A stretch of DNA of 64,000 nt from Saccharum officinarum (taxonomy: Eukaryota; Streptophyta; Magnoliopsida; Poales; Poaceae): NCBI GenBank assembly GCA_020631735.1, contig CM036191.1, positions 44,244,562 to 44,308,561 of the forward strand, read 5' to 3'. This document shows, piece by piece, positions 55,383 through 64,000 of this stretch. Both the position numbers and the translations under genes were made by a program. Each line of letters starts with the position of its first letter. The stretch's first letter is position 1. The notes beneath the pieces are model-generated. The model saw nothing but the letters and a program-made list of their open reading frames with translations. It was not told the origin of the DNA and searched no databases.

Positions 55383-55929
55383 TCTTAGAATAAACCATGT
55401 CATGTTCATGCATGATGTGTGAGTCGTCGATGGTGCGAGTCCATCGACCAGGTCGAGTCTGTCGTGTGTCGATGTTTAGTTCAGGTCGAGTCTGTCGAGT
55501 TCAGGTACGTGTCATGTACTACTCAGTCCTACATGTAGGTGCTTGTAGGCTATTTTTAGTTAGCGCTAATGTAGCAGATGTGGCTGTCAATTTGGAGACT
55601 GGATCCTGCGGATCGTGGAGCGTGAGTTGTGTGGTGCATGCATCAGGTAGTGGCCAGTGCATGCGGGTCCATGTGCACACGCACGCATGAGTTCTGGCGA
55701 GCAGGTTGTTGCTCAGGTGTGCGTCACTGGGCTACAAACAGCCGTGTACTCATGACAGCTGAGATGCTCTCGAGTCGTGTATTTTTCCAGTTAATAAAAG
55801 CCAACATACAGGCCGTCCGGCGGCCGGGGCGTTTGTCGCGGCAAAACTCGCGTCCACTGTTCATCTTCCACCTCCGTCTCCTCTCGTGTGTGAGCACGTG
55901 AGTGCAGTTCGTGCTGCCCAGGGCGTACA
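55383..55929 (+). repeat. 5' LTR of gag-only copia
   Basis: It runs TCTTAGAATAAACCATGTC to GGGCGTACA; the first bases are changed from TGTTAG of the 3' copy. Short ORFs inside are mirrored in the 3' LTR. Confidence 0.88.
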
Positions 55930-55931
55930 AT

Positions 55932-55944
55932 TGGTACCGGAGCC
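55932..55944 (+). promoter_or_regulatory. Primer-binding site (tRNA-Met type) of gag-only copia
   Basis: TGGTACCGGAGCC, two bases after the LTR, differs at two positions from TGGTATCAGAGCC. Confidence 0.75.
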
Positions 55945-56036
55945 GGTGTATGTACTACGGTGGTTCCATCAGTCCACCACGAGAACCGCCGAAGAAGAAG
56001 CACGTGATCCCACGCAGAGGACCAGCGGCAACGGTG

Positions 56037-59000
56037 ATGGCCGGTGGTGATGAGAAGGGTGAAGGCACTGGCACCAGCTCGCCGCGTTCGGTCGTGGTGG
56101 AGCGCGTCTTCGGTGGCGCTGAGATCCCGAAGCTGACGAAGACGAACTACCGTGAGTGGGCACTCGAGATGTGTTGACACTTCCTAGCATCACTCGCGTT
56201 AGGTTGTCATCCCCAACATGACAACAAGAGTATGGTTGTATTGTACTCATGCCACTTAACTATATAAAGATATTAAAGTATATATATTCGCAAGCGTACA
56301 GATAAATACTCTTGTTCTTCTTGAGCTTTGCTCTTGTTCTTCTGATTAGAGCTTCGGGGTTCTCAACGTAGTTTGTCGGGAGTTCAAAACCAGTCATACA
56401 TCACCCTGCATAAGATAAAAAAAATAGACAAAAGACAAGGTGAGCCTGTTAGAGTAAAGGATCAAGTGATGTAATTCGAATATCACATGTGTAAGAGTGT
56501 TCCTAGATGTGGAAGTGTGTTTATGCTCTTATGAATGTTTTCTAACTTAGTGTGCCATTCCGTTGCCTCCCCGGCAACGGCGCCAGAAATGTTTATTGAC
56601 ACTTCTTAGCATCACTCGCGTTAGGTTGTCATCCCCAACATGACACCAAGAGTGTGGTTGTATTGTACTCATGCCACTTAACTATATAAAGATATTAAAG
56701 TATATATCCGCAAGCGCACAGATAAATACACCCGTTGCAGCATTTCACCCAAGTTTATCCTAGGTATCGTTATTTATATTTAACCAAAGGAGAACAAACC
56801 GAGGGGCACATATTAATTAAAGGCTACTCTACACATGTGATATGAATATTCGAAATCACTATCCTTTACTTTCAAACAGGGATCAATCAAATAAAAAGAG
56901 ATAAGATATATGATAATCAGACCATTCAAATGATATTCCTTAGAGCAGTACTACTATGGTAAGTCATTGATCAGAATATAAAGTAAGAGAATAACTCCTA
57001 AGTAATCCGTTAACTATTAGTCATAATCTACATTGATTAGTGCAATTATATCAGACAATCATTGGCTAGGTTATCTCATATCCATAAACAAGGAACATCT
57101 CCATTACGAAGCTGAGAAACAGAGTAACAACTAAGTAATGAGACCGCGTTCTACTAAGTTCTACACTCGAGAAGTGGACTACAAAGGACTCAACAGGAAT
57201 GTCACACCCGCGATCTACCACATGGCCCGAAGTATAGAGTGCATTTGCAGGTAAACAGTATATAAGTACCACACTTACACAATGTTGACCACCCACCCAT
57301 GACTCAATAAGGTAAGTGCTTTGCAAACATATGTATAAACATAATGATAAACTATCTATGACAAATATATAATCAAAGCAGACTAATCTCATAATAATCA
57401 AGGATATAATATAGATTAAGAACAAGATCATATCTAATGTATCAAGAATAATGATCAAGAACAATGAACTAGAACTAGACAATGATGAACTAGAACAATT
57501 ACAAACTAGAATATAAACAATTAGAACATGAAGAACTAGAACATGAACTAGATCAAGAACTAAAAGAACTGATGAACTAGATGAATATCTGAAGAACAAT
57601 GTTGGTACAAGAGAGAAGATCTGGATTTACCAAGCTCCTCTTGACTAGATCTGAAGCCCAAGGCTGCTTGACTCCTCTACTTCTAATTCTAATCTAGCTA
57701 TGCCTAGATCTGATGGAGCTCTAAGGAGATAAGAGTTGTTGGTTGGTCTTCTGCTTTCTGGTTGATAATTGATTGAATGAATTCCCCTTTGGAGGGGGAT
57801 CTGGGGCCTCGTTTATATAGCCCAAAACATGGAACCATGGCCCTTGGATCAAACCGACCTTCACGTAGGGTTAGGATGCACCTTGGAGGTGGTTGAAGTA
57901 GCTTGCAAAGGAAGCAGCCGAGGGGCGGCGGCCAGGGGCCGGTCGGCCTAGGGTTGAGGCCGGTTGGCCCCACCTGGCGACGCCTCGTGGTGGCCCTCCT
58001 CGTGGAGTCCTCTAGTGTCCTCTAGAAGCCTCTTGCGTATTCGTGACGTGGAGATTAGGCCGATTGACGTGGGTTCATTCTCGTTGAAGATATCAATTCC
58101 TGAATTATTCTGATAACCCCCTGCAAAATATAGATTCACCAAAACTCGTGGAATTTCGTTAGTTGACACCCTAAACCTATGTTGGTGATCATTTATTAGC
58201 CCTTTATATATTTATTTTAACTCTTTATTATGGTAGATAACCATCGTCAACAAGATGCAAGTCAATCTCGAGGGCATGGATCTCTGGGATGCCGTGGAGA
58301 CCGGCAACGCGGAGCGCGGCAAGGATCGGTGGGCGCTCGCCGTCCTCTTGCGCGGGGTGCCGCCGGTGATGAAGTCTGGTCTCGCCGCGAAGCAGACTAC
58401 CAGGGAAGCTTGGGTGGCGGTCAAGTCGCTGCGGATGGGCAACACTCGCGTGCAGGAGGCCAAGGCGCAACACCTCCTCAAGCAGTTCGAGAATGCGACG
58501 TTCAAGGACGGCGAGGCGATCGACGACTTCGCCGTGAGGATCGGCTCCATCGCCGCAGAGGGGCACGAGTTGGGGGAGGACATGGAGGACGAGCGCGTCG
58601 TCAAGAAGATGCTGCGGGTTGTGCCATCGAGGTTCAACCAAATTACATGCTCCATCGAGATGTTCGCCGACTTCAAGAAGATGTCGCTGGAGGAGCTCGT
58701 CGACAGGCTGCGTGTGGTGGAGGAGCGTTGCGGCGGCGTCAAGCTTGGAGGCGAGCGCACCGGGCAGCTGCTTCTCACGGAGGAGCAGTGGGAGGCGCGT
58801 TGTCGTCAACGACGCAACAAGGACCGCGCACGTGCGGGTGATGCGCAGAACGGCCGTGGTGGTGGCCGCGGCGGCGACGAAGATGATGGGAGCAGCAGCA
58901 CCTACTCCGAGTAGAGCGAGCGCAGGTCAAAGAACAAGAAAGGCAAGTGCTACAACTGCGGCGAGCGAGGACATTTCTCCCATGGATGTCCCAAGAAGAA

Positions 59001-59049
59001 GGAGGAGGCGTTGCTTGCCAACACCAACGACGAGCCGACGCTCATGTAG
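56037..59049 (+). pseudogene. Copia gag of the gag-only element, split by a nested insertion
   Basis: ATG 56037 gives MAGGDEKGEGTGTSS, then VFGGAEIPKLTKTNYREWAL up to 56171. It resumes after the nested element at 58258 (MQVNLEGMDLWDAVE), in frame when one AGATG is removed. The gag core has REAWVAVKSLRMGNTRVQEA and EAIDDFAVRIGSIA, with the helix MSLEELVDRLRVVEERCGG. The zinc knuckle CYNCGERGHFSHGC lies at about 58952-58994. TAG at 58912 is the only internal stop (Gln likely); the final TAG is at 59047-59049. About 310 codons. It would assemble particles and package its own RNA; pol is absent. Confidence 0.85.
56172..58252 (-). mobile_element. Deletion-derivative LTR element, minus strand (2,081 bp), TSD AGATG
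   Basis: AGATG flanks both ends (56167-56171, 58253-58257). Read on the minus strand, a 1.66 kb LTR (58252 to about 56593: TGTTGACGATGG ... AGTGTCAATA) is followed by the primer site TGGCGCCGTTGCCGGGGA (about 56575-56592). About 250 bp of internal sequence comes next, then only the last ~150 bp of the other LTR (56172-56320, ending GTGTCAACA). Most of the internal region and 3' LTR were deleted. No coding is left. AACTAGAACATGAACTAGA-type repeats lie at 57470-57580. Confidence 0.82.
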
Positions 59050-59072
59050 AGCGGGATGCACGGCGATGTCAT

Positions 59073-59087
59073 GGTTCAGGGGGAGAT
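59073..59087 (+). promoter_or_regulatory. Polypurine tract of gag-only copia
   Basis: GGTTCAGGGGGAGAT directly abuts the 3' LTR start at 59088. Confidence 0.75.
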
Positions 59088-59663
59088 TGTTAGAATAAAC
59101 CATGTCATGTTCGTGCATGATGTGTGAGTCGTCGATGGTGCGCGTGTTCGAGCTCGCGACCTCGCGTTGGAGTCCATCGACCGGGTCGAGTCTGTCGTGT
59201 GTCGATGTTTAGTTCATGTCGAGTCTGTCAAGTTTACGTACTTGTCATGTACTACTCAGTCCTACATGTAGGTGCTTGTAGGCTATTTTTAGTTAGCGCT
59301 AGTGTAGCAGATGCGGCTGTCAATTTGGAGACCGGATCCTGCGGATCGTGGAGCGTGAGTTGTGTGGTGCATGCATAACGTAGTGGCCGGTGCATGCGGG
59401 TCCATGTGCACACGCACGCATGAGTTCCGACGAGCAGGTTGTTGCTCAGGTGTGTGTCACTGGGCTACAAATAGCCGTGTACTCATGACAGCTGAGATGC
59501 TCTCGAATCGTGTATTTTTCCAGTTAATAAAAGCCAACCTACAGGCCGTCCGGCGGCCGGGACGTTTGTCGCCGGCAAAACTCGCGGCCACGGTTCATCT
59601 TCCACCTCCATCTCCTCTCGTGTGTGAGCACGTGAGTGCAGTTCGTGCTGCCCAGGGCCTACA
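59088..59663 (+). repeat. 3' LTR of gag-only copia
   Basis: It runs TGTTAGAATAAACCATGTC to CAGGGCCTACA, 576 bp, followed by target copy GAGGG. Confidence 0.9.
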
Positions 59664-60367
59664 GAGGGTGCATCATCAGGCTTTGGTGATGGCGAAGTTG
59701 TTCCTTGTTCAATGTCAACCCTGAATTCTGCGGCTGGTGCATCAGGCGTTGCTGGTTGCCCAGCAGGCTCTGAACGCACTGCACGAGCTTAGCTCGAAGT
59801 GGAAGGTCCCTGAACATCTGATTCAGATTCTGGGCGTACATCTGTAGCTTAGCTACAAGGTCCCAGAACTTTAGATCCAGATCCTGGGCGCACTGTTGCA
59901 GCTTATCTCCAAGGTACCTGAGCTTCTGATTCAGGTTCTGGGCGCATTGCCACAGCTTTTGCCCGAACGAGCTCTGCTTGCAGTAGGCGATCCGGTCGCC
60001 AATAGGCCGCAGCACCCAGTGGCGATCACCGAGGACTTCCTTCTCGATTTGGTGATATTCGATTTGGTGATATTCGATAAGATCCAGGGCGTCTTCCAAT
60101 TCGTACATGTCAGACCTGAGATCCTTCTGCAGTTCACCAAGAGTCTTCATATCACCCTTGTCCTCATCTTTGGCTCCTCTCAGAATTATTTGCTCCGTTA
60201 CATCTCCTAGTATCACCTTCAGGCTTGGGATAATGTGAAGCTGAAGCTCCCGGAGCTTTCTTGATAGATTAAAATCGAGGTAGGAAAGGAGTCTGTTCAC
60301 CAAGAAGCTGAGGATATATAGGTGACAGCAGCCAGATTATAACAGTAACCGAAACTGAGGTGGCCAT
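59664..60367 (-). pseudogene. NLR coiled-coil (Rx-like) exon
   Basis: The minus strand reads NRLLSYLDFNLSRKLRELQ, then SLKVILGDVTEQ, then LQKDLRSDMYELEDALDL, the canonical N-terminal helix bundle with its EDVID-type acidic motif. A duplicated IEYHQ pentad follows. Next come three to four 18-19 residue repeats (KLWQCAQNLNQKLRYLGD and relatives, 59795-59958), then a Pro/Ala-rich linker read in another frame (SEPAGQPATPDAPAAEF). The upstream segment 60310-60367 is in a different phase, pointing to a small indel. The exon is cut at 59663/59664 by the copia element; CCCTC on the far side of the element (minus strand) may continue it. Confidence 0.82.
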
Positions 60368-60546
60368 TCCTGTGGCTTTTGGAGGACGGGAGAAGAGGAT
60401 GGAGGAAGGAGAAGGATGGATGCATGGTAGGAAAGTGGGAGTAGCTCTCTGCTGCTTCCTTTTAATTAGAACTCTCGTCCCCATCCCGGTCCCGTCCCAT
60501 CCGAGGAGCGCTCCCGCCCACCGCGCACATCTTCAATTTCAACTCA

Positions 60547-60778
60547 GGGTGTGTTTAGTGGACGAAAAGTTACCGTAGCACCTTTTTATTGTTATTTGGT
60601 AAATTTTGTCTAACCATGGACAACTAGGCTCAAAAGATTCGTCTCGATATTTACAGACAAACTATGCAATTAGTTATCTTTTTTACATACATTTAATGTT
60701 CCATGTATGCGTTCAAAGATTCGATGTGATGAGTGGAAGAGAAAATATTTTGGATTTGCATGGGATGTGAACACACCC
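60547..60778. mobile_element. Complete MITE (232 bp), ends GGGTGTGTTTAG / GTGAACACACCC
   Basis: The ends are inverted. TCA occurs immediately outside both ends (60544-60546, 60779-60781), consistent with a 3-bp target. It is the same family as 47866-48079 and lies about 180 bp upstream of the NLR start. Confidence 0.8.
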
Positions 60779-60787
60779 TCAGTGAGA

Positions 60788-61084
60788 CATTTGGCAAAGC
60801 TCACAGAGTTGATTCTCTACTTAATTGATGGTGCTCTACCAAACAGTTTTTTTAGAGAGATGTGATTCTCTGCGAATTCCGTGAAGTAACTCTTTGAAAT
60901 GAACTAAGAGCTAAAAGTTGAGAAAAGTAGCTTCTCCTGACTCTCGAAAGTGGTTCACCATCGTGATTTTAAAAGTTTATACTAAAGGATCAAAGAAAAA
61001 TCATTTTCAGCCACATAATCATTTCTCTCAGAGAATCAGCTTCCATAGAGAATCAGAACCAGATGGAGCTCTACCAACCAGCCC
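60788..61084. mobile_element. Candidate MITE with imperfect terminal inverted repeats
   Basis: The left end TTTGGCAAAGCTCACAGAG and the reverse complement of the right end (GGTTGGTAGAGCTCCATC) match imperfectly, and both continue into TGATTCTCT. It is non-coding. The target duplication is unclear. Confidence 0.4.
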
Positions 61085-61700
61085 TGACCTGACCCAAACT
61101 AAATTAATTGTTAATATATTTAAACACAACTGCTATTTTATTTTTCTGTGTAAATAACACATCGGACATGCATATTGATGAATAGTACTTTAGATCGTCA
61201 TATAATTACAATACTTTAGTTTAGTCTCAAGAAATAAAGACATATGTATATGATATGGTTTGTTTAAGGTTTCCATACGAGATTTGTTTGTGATTCATAT
61301 GATATATCCCACATTTCTTTTTTAAAGACGGTGATGGTTTGCAAATTAAATACAATAATACTATTTGGTTCTATCCGAGCGTACATTATCTATGCAAGGA
61401 CCTGCACCTCCAACTGAGGCAGCTGGGTTTTTTTCCCTGAATCTATGTTATTTAGGCTAACTTTAGAACGGTCTCAATTCCCGTTTCAGAGCATGAATCA
61501 TATCTTGCACCCAATATATATTTTTAGACATTGTTACATCCTAACAACTTTTTTAAAATTTACCATATAAAATTAAGCTGTTCATATGGCTCCAAGATGC
61601 ACTACGCTTTCTCGGAGTGAATCAATAAATTAATAATGTGACAAACAGATTCCATGATAGAGTCATATTGTTGTCTATCAATTTTCCTCATTTGTGTTAG
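61085..61700. other. Unassigned AT-rich sequence
   Basis: No gene or element ends are recognised. It ends in a pyrimidine-rich stretch that could be the branch/acceptor region of the next exon. Confidence 0.4.
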
Positions 61701-61881
61701 AGGAGGTAGCCCTGGAGACATCGTAGACATTTCTGTAAAAGGAAGTAGCGCACTCTATCAAAGAAATGCTCAGAAAATTACTGCGAAAGCATGTATGGAA
61801 GACAATAGATATTGTATTCCTGACTTCTCATCTGTTCAGCTACAATCTGTATTACATGAGGACAATCCATATGTGACAACA
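61701..61881 (+). pseudogene. Orphan exon-like segment of an unidentified gene
   Basis: A TTTCCTCATTTGTGTTAG acceptor is followed by 181 bp open in one phase (GGSPGDIVDISVKGSS, then QRNAQKITAKACMEDNRYC, then IPDFSSVQLQSVLHEDNPYV). The donor is ACA/GTAAGT at 61882. Composition is protein-like and not low complexity. I do not recognise the family. No matching neighbouring exons were found within the window. It could be a host gene fragment captured by a DNA transposon, or an exon of a poorly conserved gene. Confidence 0.4.
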
Positions 61882-62464
61882 GTAAGTAAATGAATTGCTT
61901 AGCACAACAATAATGATATGGTATAGTTAAAGTGGTTCTTATAATGTTTGTGTCTTCGTGGTTCTTATATTCTATTTGTTGACACTACTTACATGTTCCA
62001 TATCATTCAATATACGATGCCTCTAGGTTCCACTCCATTTTAAGTCAAGCAGTGGAGCAACTTGGTTCAAGGCCCACCTAACATGGATTGTAGGGTCATC
62101 ATATGCATTTGGCTTTGGGTCCTAGTCCATTTGTTGTTCAAACTTTGGTAGACCATGTGCTCAGCGAAAACGAGTGCACTAATTTATACGTTGATATGCT
62201 TAAATGGTGTGATTGGCCATTACACAATGGGGATGTCAACTACACTAACTATATCATGGCACATAATAACCAGTAGACTTTGGTTTTGTAAAGGCTTCAT
62301 CTCTACTTATTAAATATGCACATAAGATTTTCTAATTTTGATGTATTCATATATCAAATATTGTGAGGAATGTGATGGCAGTGATATATGTGATGCATTA
62401 GTAATATTGAATGTAAAAATATTAGACAACAACAACCTCTATTTAAATTTAAATGTAATAATAA
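61882..62464. other. Unassigned sequence between the orphan exon and the CACTA terminus
   Basis: No convincing open frame or splice-bounded exon was found. The plus strand 61990-62290 has moderate coding-like composition but stops in all frames. Confidence 0.35.
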
Positions 62465-62489
62465 CACTAGTACAGAGACGGGCTTTACT

Positions 62490-62705
62490 CCCGGTGGGGA
62501 ACCCCCTCTAGTCCCGGTTCCCCACCCGGGAGCAAGCATCCGGGACTAAAGGGGGGTCCTTTAGTCCCGGGTGAGGAACCGGGACTAAAGGAGGACCTTT
62601 AGTCCCGGTGGGTAACACCAACCGGGACTAAAGGTGCCTCCTGACATGCCACGATGGCCAGCACCTTTAGTCCCGGTTGGTAATACGAACCGGGACTAAA
62701 GGTTT
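62490..62705. repeat. CACTA subterminal inverted repeats
   Basis: Alternating CTTTAGTCCCGG and CCGGGACTAAAGG motifs form several hairpins. TTGGTAAYAC spacers separate pairs such as TAGTCCCGGT and ACCGGGACTA. Confidence 0.9.
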
Positions 62706-62850
62706 TTTTTCTTTTCTTTTCATTTTTTGTTTTCTTTTCAAAATAGGTTTTCGAAGTCGTATTGTACGCTGCTAATTATACATTTATACGCGCATATAGT
62801 ATGTTTCGGTTCAAGCACAATGAACGTATTAAATCACACAATTCAAGCAT

Positions 62851-62851
<1 letters not shown>

Positions 62852-62940
<89 letters not shown>
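62852..62940. repeat. (AT)n microsatellite, about 44 repeats
   Basis: An uninterrupted AT dinucleotide run, followed by GCATGCATC. It produces meaningless Tyr-Ile repeat frames on both strands. Confidence 0.98.
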
Positions 62941-62943
<3 letters not shown>

Positions 62944-63067
62944 TGCATCATATATATATTTACATGCATGCATGCATATGTGTATTTTACATTATATTAT
63001 TTCATGTGCATATATTACAAAAGATTGCATTATAGTTGTTGTGACATAACGAGTTTCTTCTCATCCT

Positions 63068-64000
63068 CTAGCTTGGCTTCAATGGCAGTGTTGGGTCGAA
63101 GTAGAACTCGCCCTTGGAATCGATGACCTGCTCATTAAAAAATCCGGCTATAGACTCTTGAATTGCTTTGATTTGGTCTTGCCGTATGACCTTTTCCTCC
63201 AACCATCGAGTCTACAGGTTTGAATTAAAGGAAAATAAATTAATATATGTACATATATATATATAAAGACATAGTAACACAATCAATAATAATAATTAAA
63301 TGAATATATAGTGTATTTTTAACGTACTTTGAGTCTCTCTGTAGGAGTTCTTTGGGAGACCACCTTGATAAACTTGCAAACATAGTAACCACAGTAGTTG
63401 TTCCCCTGTTCCTGCCTCAGACACCACTTTACGAGAAAAAGATTTGTCATCCAATCTGGTGATCCGGTGAAAGCTATATGTTTAATTAATAAAGATGATG
63501 CGATTCAGGGGACTTACTTTCAATGGGATTACATTCAGTGGCGCTTTGCATTTTTCCATGTGTTGCTTCTCAATAAAGGTTTTCCAAACACTGCCCAATA
63601 AAAAATTTGCCACATCATTAGATATAGTTAATCATCATGTTTGTGTGTATATATAGTTGCTAGAGATCCCGAAATTACCTCTGGATAATATCTATCATAT
63701 CTTGGTAGTCTTGTTGTGGTTTTCTCATCGAGTCATAGATTATCAAGTGACTTTTCACCAGATCGATGTCCATCAATATCCAGTGATTGCTGCATATGTT
63801 TATAGGATATAACGCATAACACTCATTAATTAACTAGAATCAACATATGAGCCATTAAGGCTATGATCGACATGATTAACACTCACTTGAAGTTATAGGG
63901 AAAGAGTATATCCTTCTTGTGGCGTTGGTTCACTAAGAAGTTCATGAGGTTACTCTCTGACTCAGACTTCCAATTAGTCATTGGAGTAATTGGGTCTTTG
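63068..64000 (-). CDS. Ulp1/C48-type cysteine protease encoded by CACTA transposon (3' exons)
   Basis: Exons on the minus strand: 64000-63887 (NFLVNQRHKKDILFPYNF), then about 63789-63677 (NNHWILMDIDLVKSHLIIYD), then about 63596-63518 (VWKTFIEKQHMEKC). Next is about 63473-63328 (WCLRQEQGNNYCGYYVCKF) and finally 63211-63068 (TRWLEEKVIRQDQIKAIQES, ending at TAG). The C48 catalytic set is visible: His in NHW, Asp in IYDS, the Gln before the Cys, and Cys in NYCGYY. The first two joins are phase-perfect. The join into the 63473 exon has a phase mismatch and a very short intron, so that boundary is provisional or the gene is damaged. The family removes SUMO/ubiquitin-like tags; its role in CACTA elements is unknown. 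The 5' part is outside the window. Confidence 0.72.

Larger units (their letters stand above)
55383..59663 (+). mobile_element. Gag-only copia retrotransposon in the NLR exon (4,281 bp with nested element), TSD GAGGG
   Basis: LTRs 55383-55929 and 59088-59663 flank a primer site, one gag ORF and a purine tract. GAGGG flanks both ends (55378-55382, 59664-59668). Without the 2,081-bp nested element and its target copy it is about 2.2 kb. There is no protease, integrase, RT or RNase H, and only 38 bp lie between the gag stop and the 3' LTR. It must depend on another element for reverse transcription and integration. The 5' LTR lacks about 30 bp present in the 3' LTR. Confidence 0.9.
51115..60367 (-). 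pseudogene. CC-NB-ARC (NLR) disease-resistance gene, broken by nested transposons
   Basis: Minus strand. It probably starts at ATG 60367 (MATSVSVTVIIWLLSP). A coiled-coil exon with an EDVID-like motif (YELEDALDLIEYH) lies at 59664-60303. A large intron follows, then a NB-ARC exon from an acceptor at 53212 to 51115. LRRs are absent. The breaks are a frameshift near 60310, another near 59770, a copia insertion at 59663, a LINE insertion at 52364 and a nonsense codon at 51205. The gene is also lost after the SIFPKGYE block. NLRs are cytoplasmic immune receptors that detect pathogen effectors; this copy cannot make one. Removing the LINE and one target copy restores the frame exactly, so the gene was coding until fairly recently. 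Confidence 0.85.
62465..64000 (-). mobile_element. CACTA transposon, 3' end and part of coding region (continues beyond window)
   Basis: The terminus CACTAGTACAGAGACGGG is at 62465. A dense subterminal array of CTTTAGTCCCGG and CCGGGACTAAAG in both orientations lies at 62510-62705. Minus-strand exons of a Ulp1-type protease start 350 bp further in. The other terminus is beyond 64000. The 3-bp target copy outside 62465 reads TAA. Confidence 0.85.

Noticed and set aside
57066..57599. 177-residue hydrophobic minus-strand frame resembling a membrane protein
   Set aside because: Falls inside the LTR of the nested minus-strand element; built from AACTAGAAC-type repeats.
62762..63049. Open frames rich in Tyr-Ile repeats on both strands
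   Set aside because: Direct translation of the (AT)n microsatellite.

Overview
This is nuclear DNA of a plant, almost certainly a grass and probably a panicoid/Andropogoneae-type species (inference). The grounds are the dense nested LTR retrotransposons, several CACTA termini carrying grass-type subterminal repeats (TTTGCCGAGTG, and CTTTAGTCCCGG with its complement), GC-rich leader sequences, and a CC-NB-ARC type resistance gene. There are no operons, no CRISPR array and no rRNA locus. I found no intact host gene. The window is an archive of nested transposable elements around one dead NLR gene and one or two exon-like fragments. It contains one 100-N assembly gap (30616-30715).

Layout. (1) 1-10995: a SIRE/Maximus-type copia element (protease, integrase, RT, an env-like/'plant transposon protein' region, 3' LTR). 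A 2.57 kb solo LTR (472-3045) sits inside its pol with a perfect 5-bp target duplication. (2) 10996-30615: a chain of Tekay/Del-like gypsy units (pol tail, LTR 11182-15882, leader, gag-protease, a second leader and gag, then the gap). A 1.05 kb Mutator-like foldback element (12996-14042) lies in the LTR. A complete 10,984 bp Tat-lineage gypsy element (18564-29547) lies in the second leader and carries a spliced antisense gene between integrase and 3' LTR. (3) 30716-34299: a CACTA end, then a 597-bp tandem duplication. One copy of it has received a CACTA derivative, a 272-bp Helitron and a 162-bp hAT MITE, while the other copy preserves all three empty sites. (4) 34984-37688: a second solo LTR of the family seen at 472. 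(5) 37783-39064: a roughly 500-bp tandem duplication with a MITE-like insertion. (6) 39730-45652: a copia element with well-preserved LTRs (about 98% by eye) but a thoroughly decayed gag-pol. (7) 45653-50530: LINE, CACTA and MITE fragments and a minus-strand copia 3' end. (8) 51115-60367, minus strand: a CC-NB-ARC NLR pseudogene broken by a LINE (51382-52364), a gag-only copia element (55383-59663, itself containing a deleted minus-strand LTR element), frameshifts and a nonsense change. (9) 60547-64000: MITEs, an orphan exon, and the 3' part of a CACTA transposon that runs off the window and encodes a Ulp1/C48-type cysteine protease on the minus strand.

Nested insertions can be ordered by target-site duplications: SIRE into Tekay, Tat into Tekay, solo LTR into SIRE, LINE and copia into the NLR, minus-strand LTR element into that copia. 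In-frame stops within the elements are mostly TAG/TGA where the protein families expect Gln, Arg or Trp, which fits C-to-T decay of methylated, silenced DNA.
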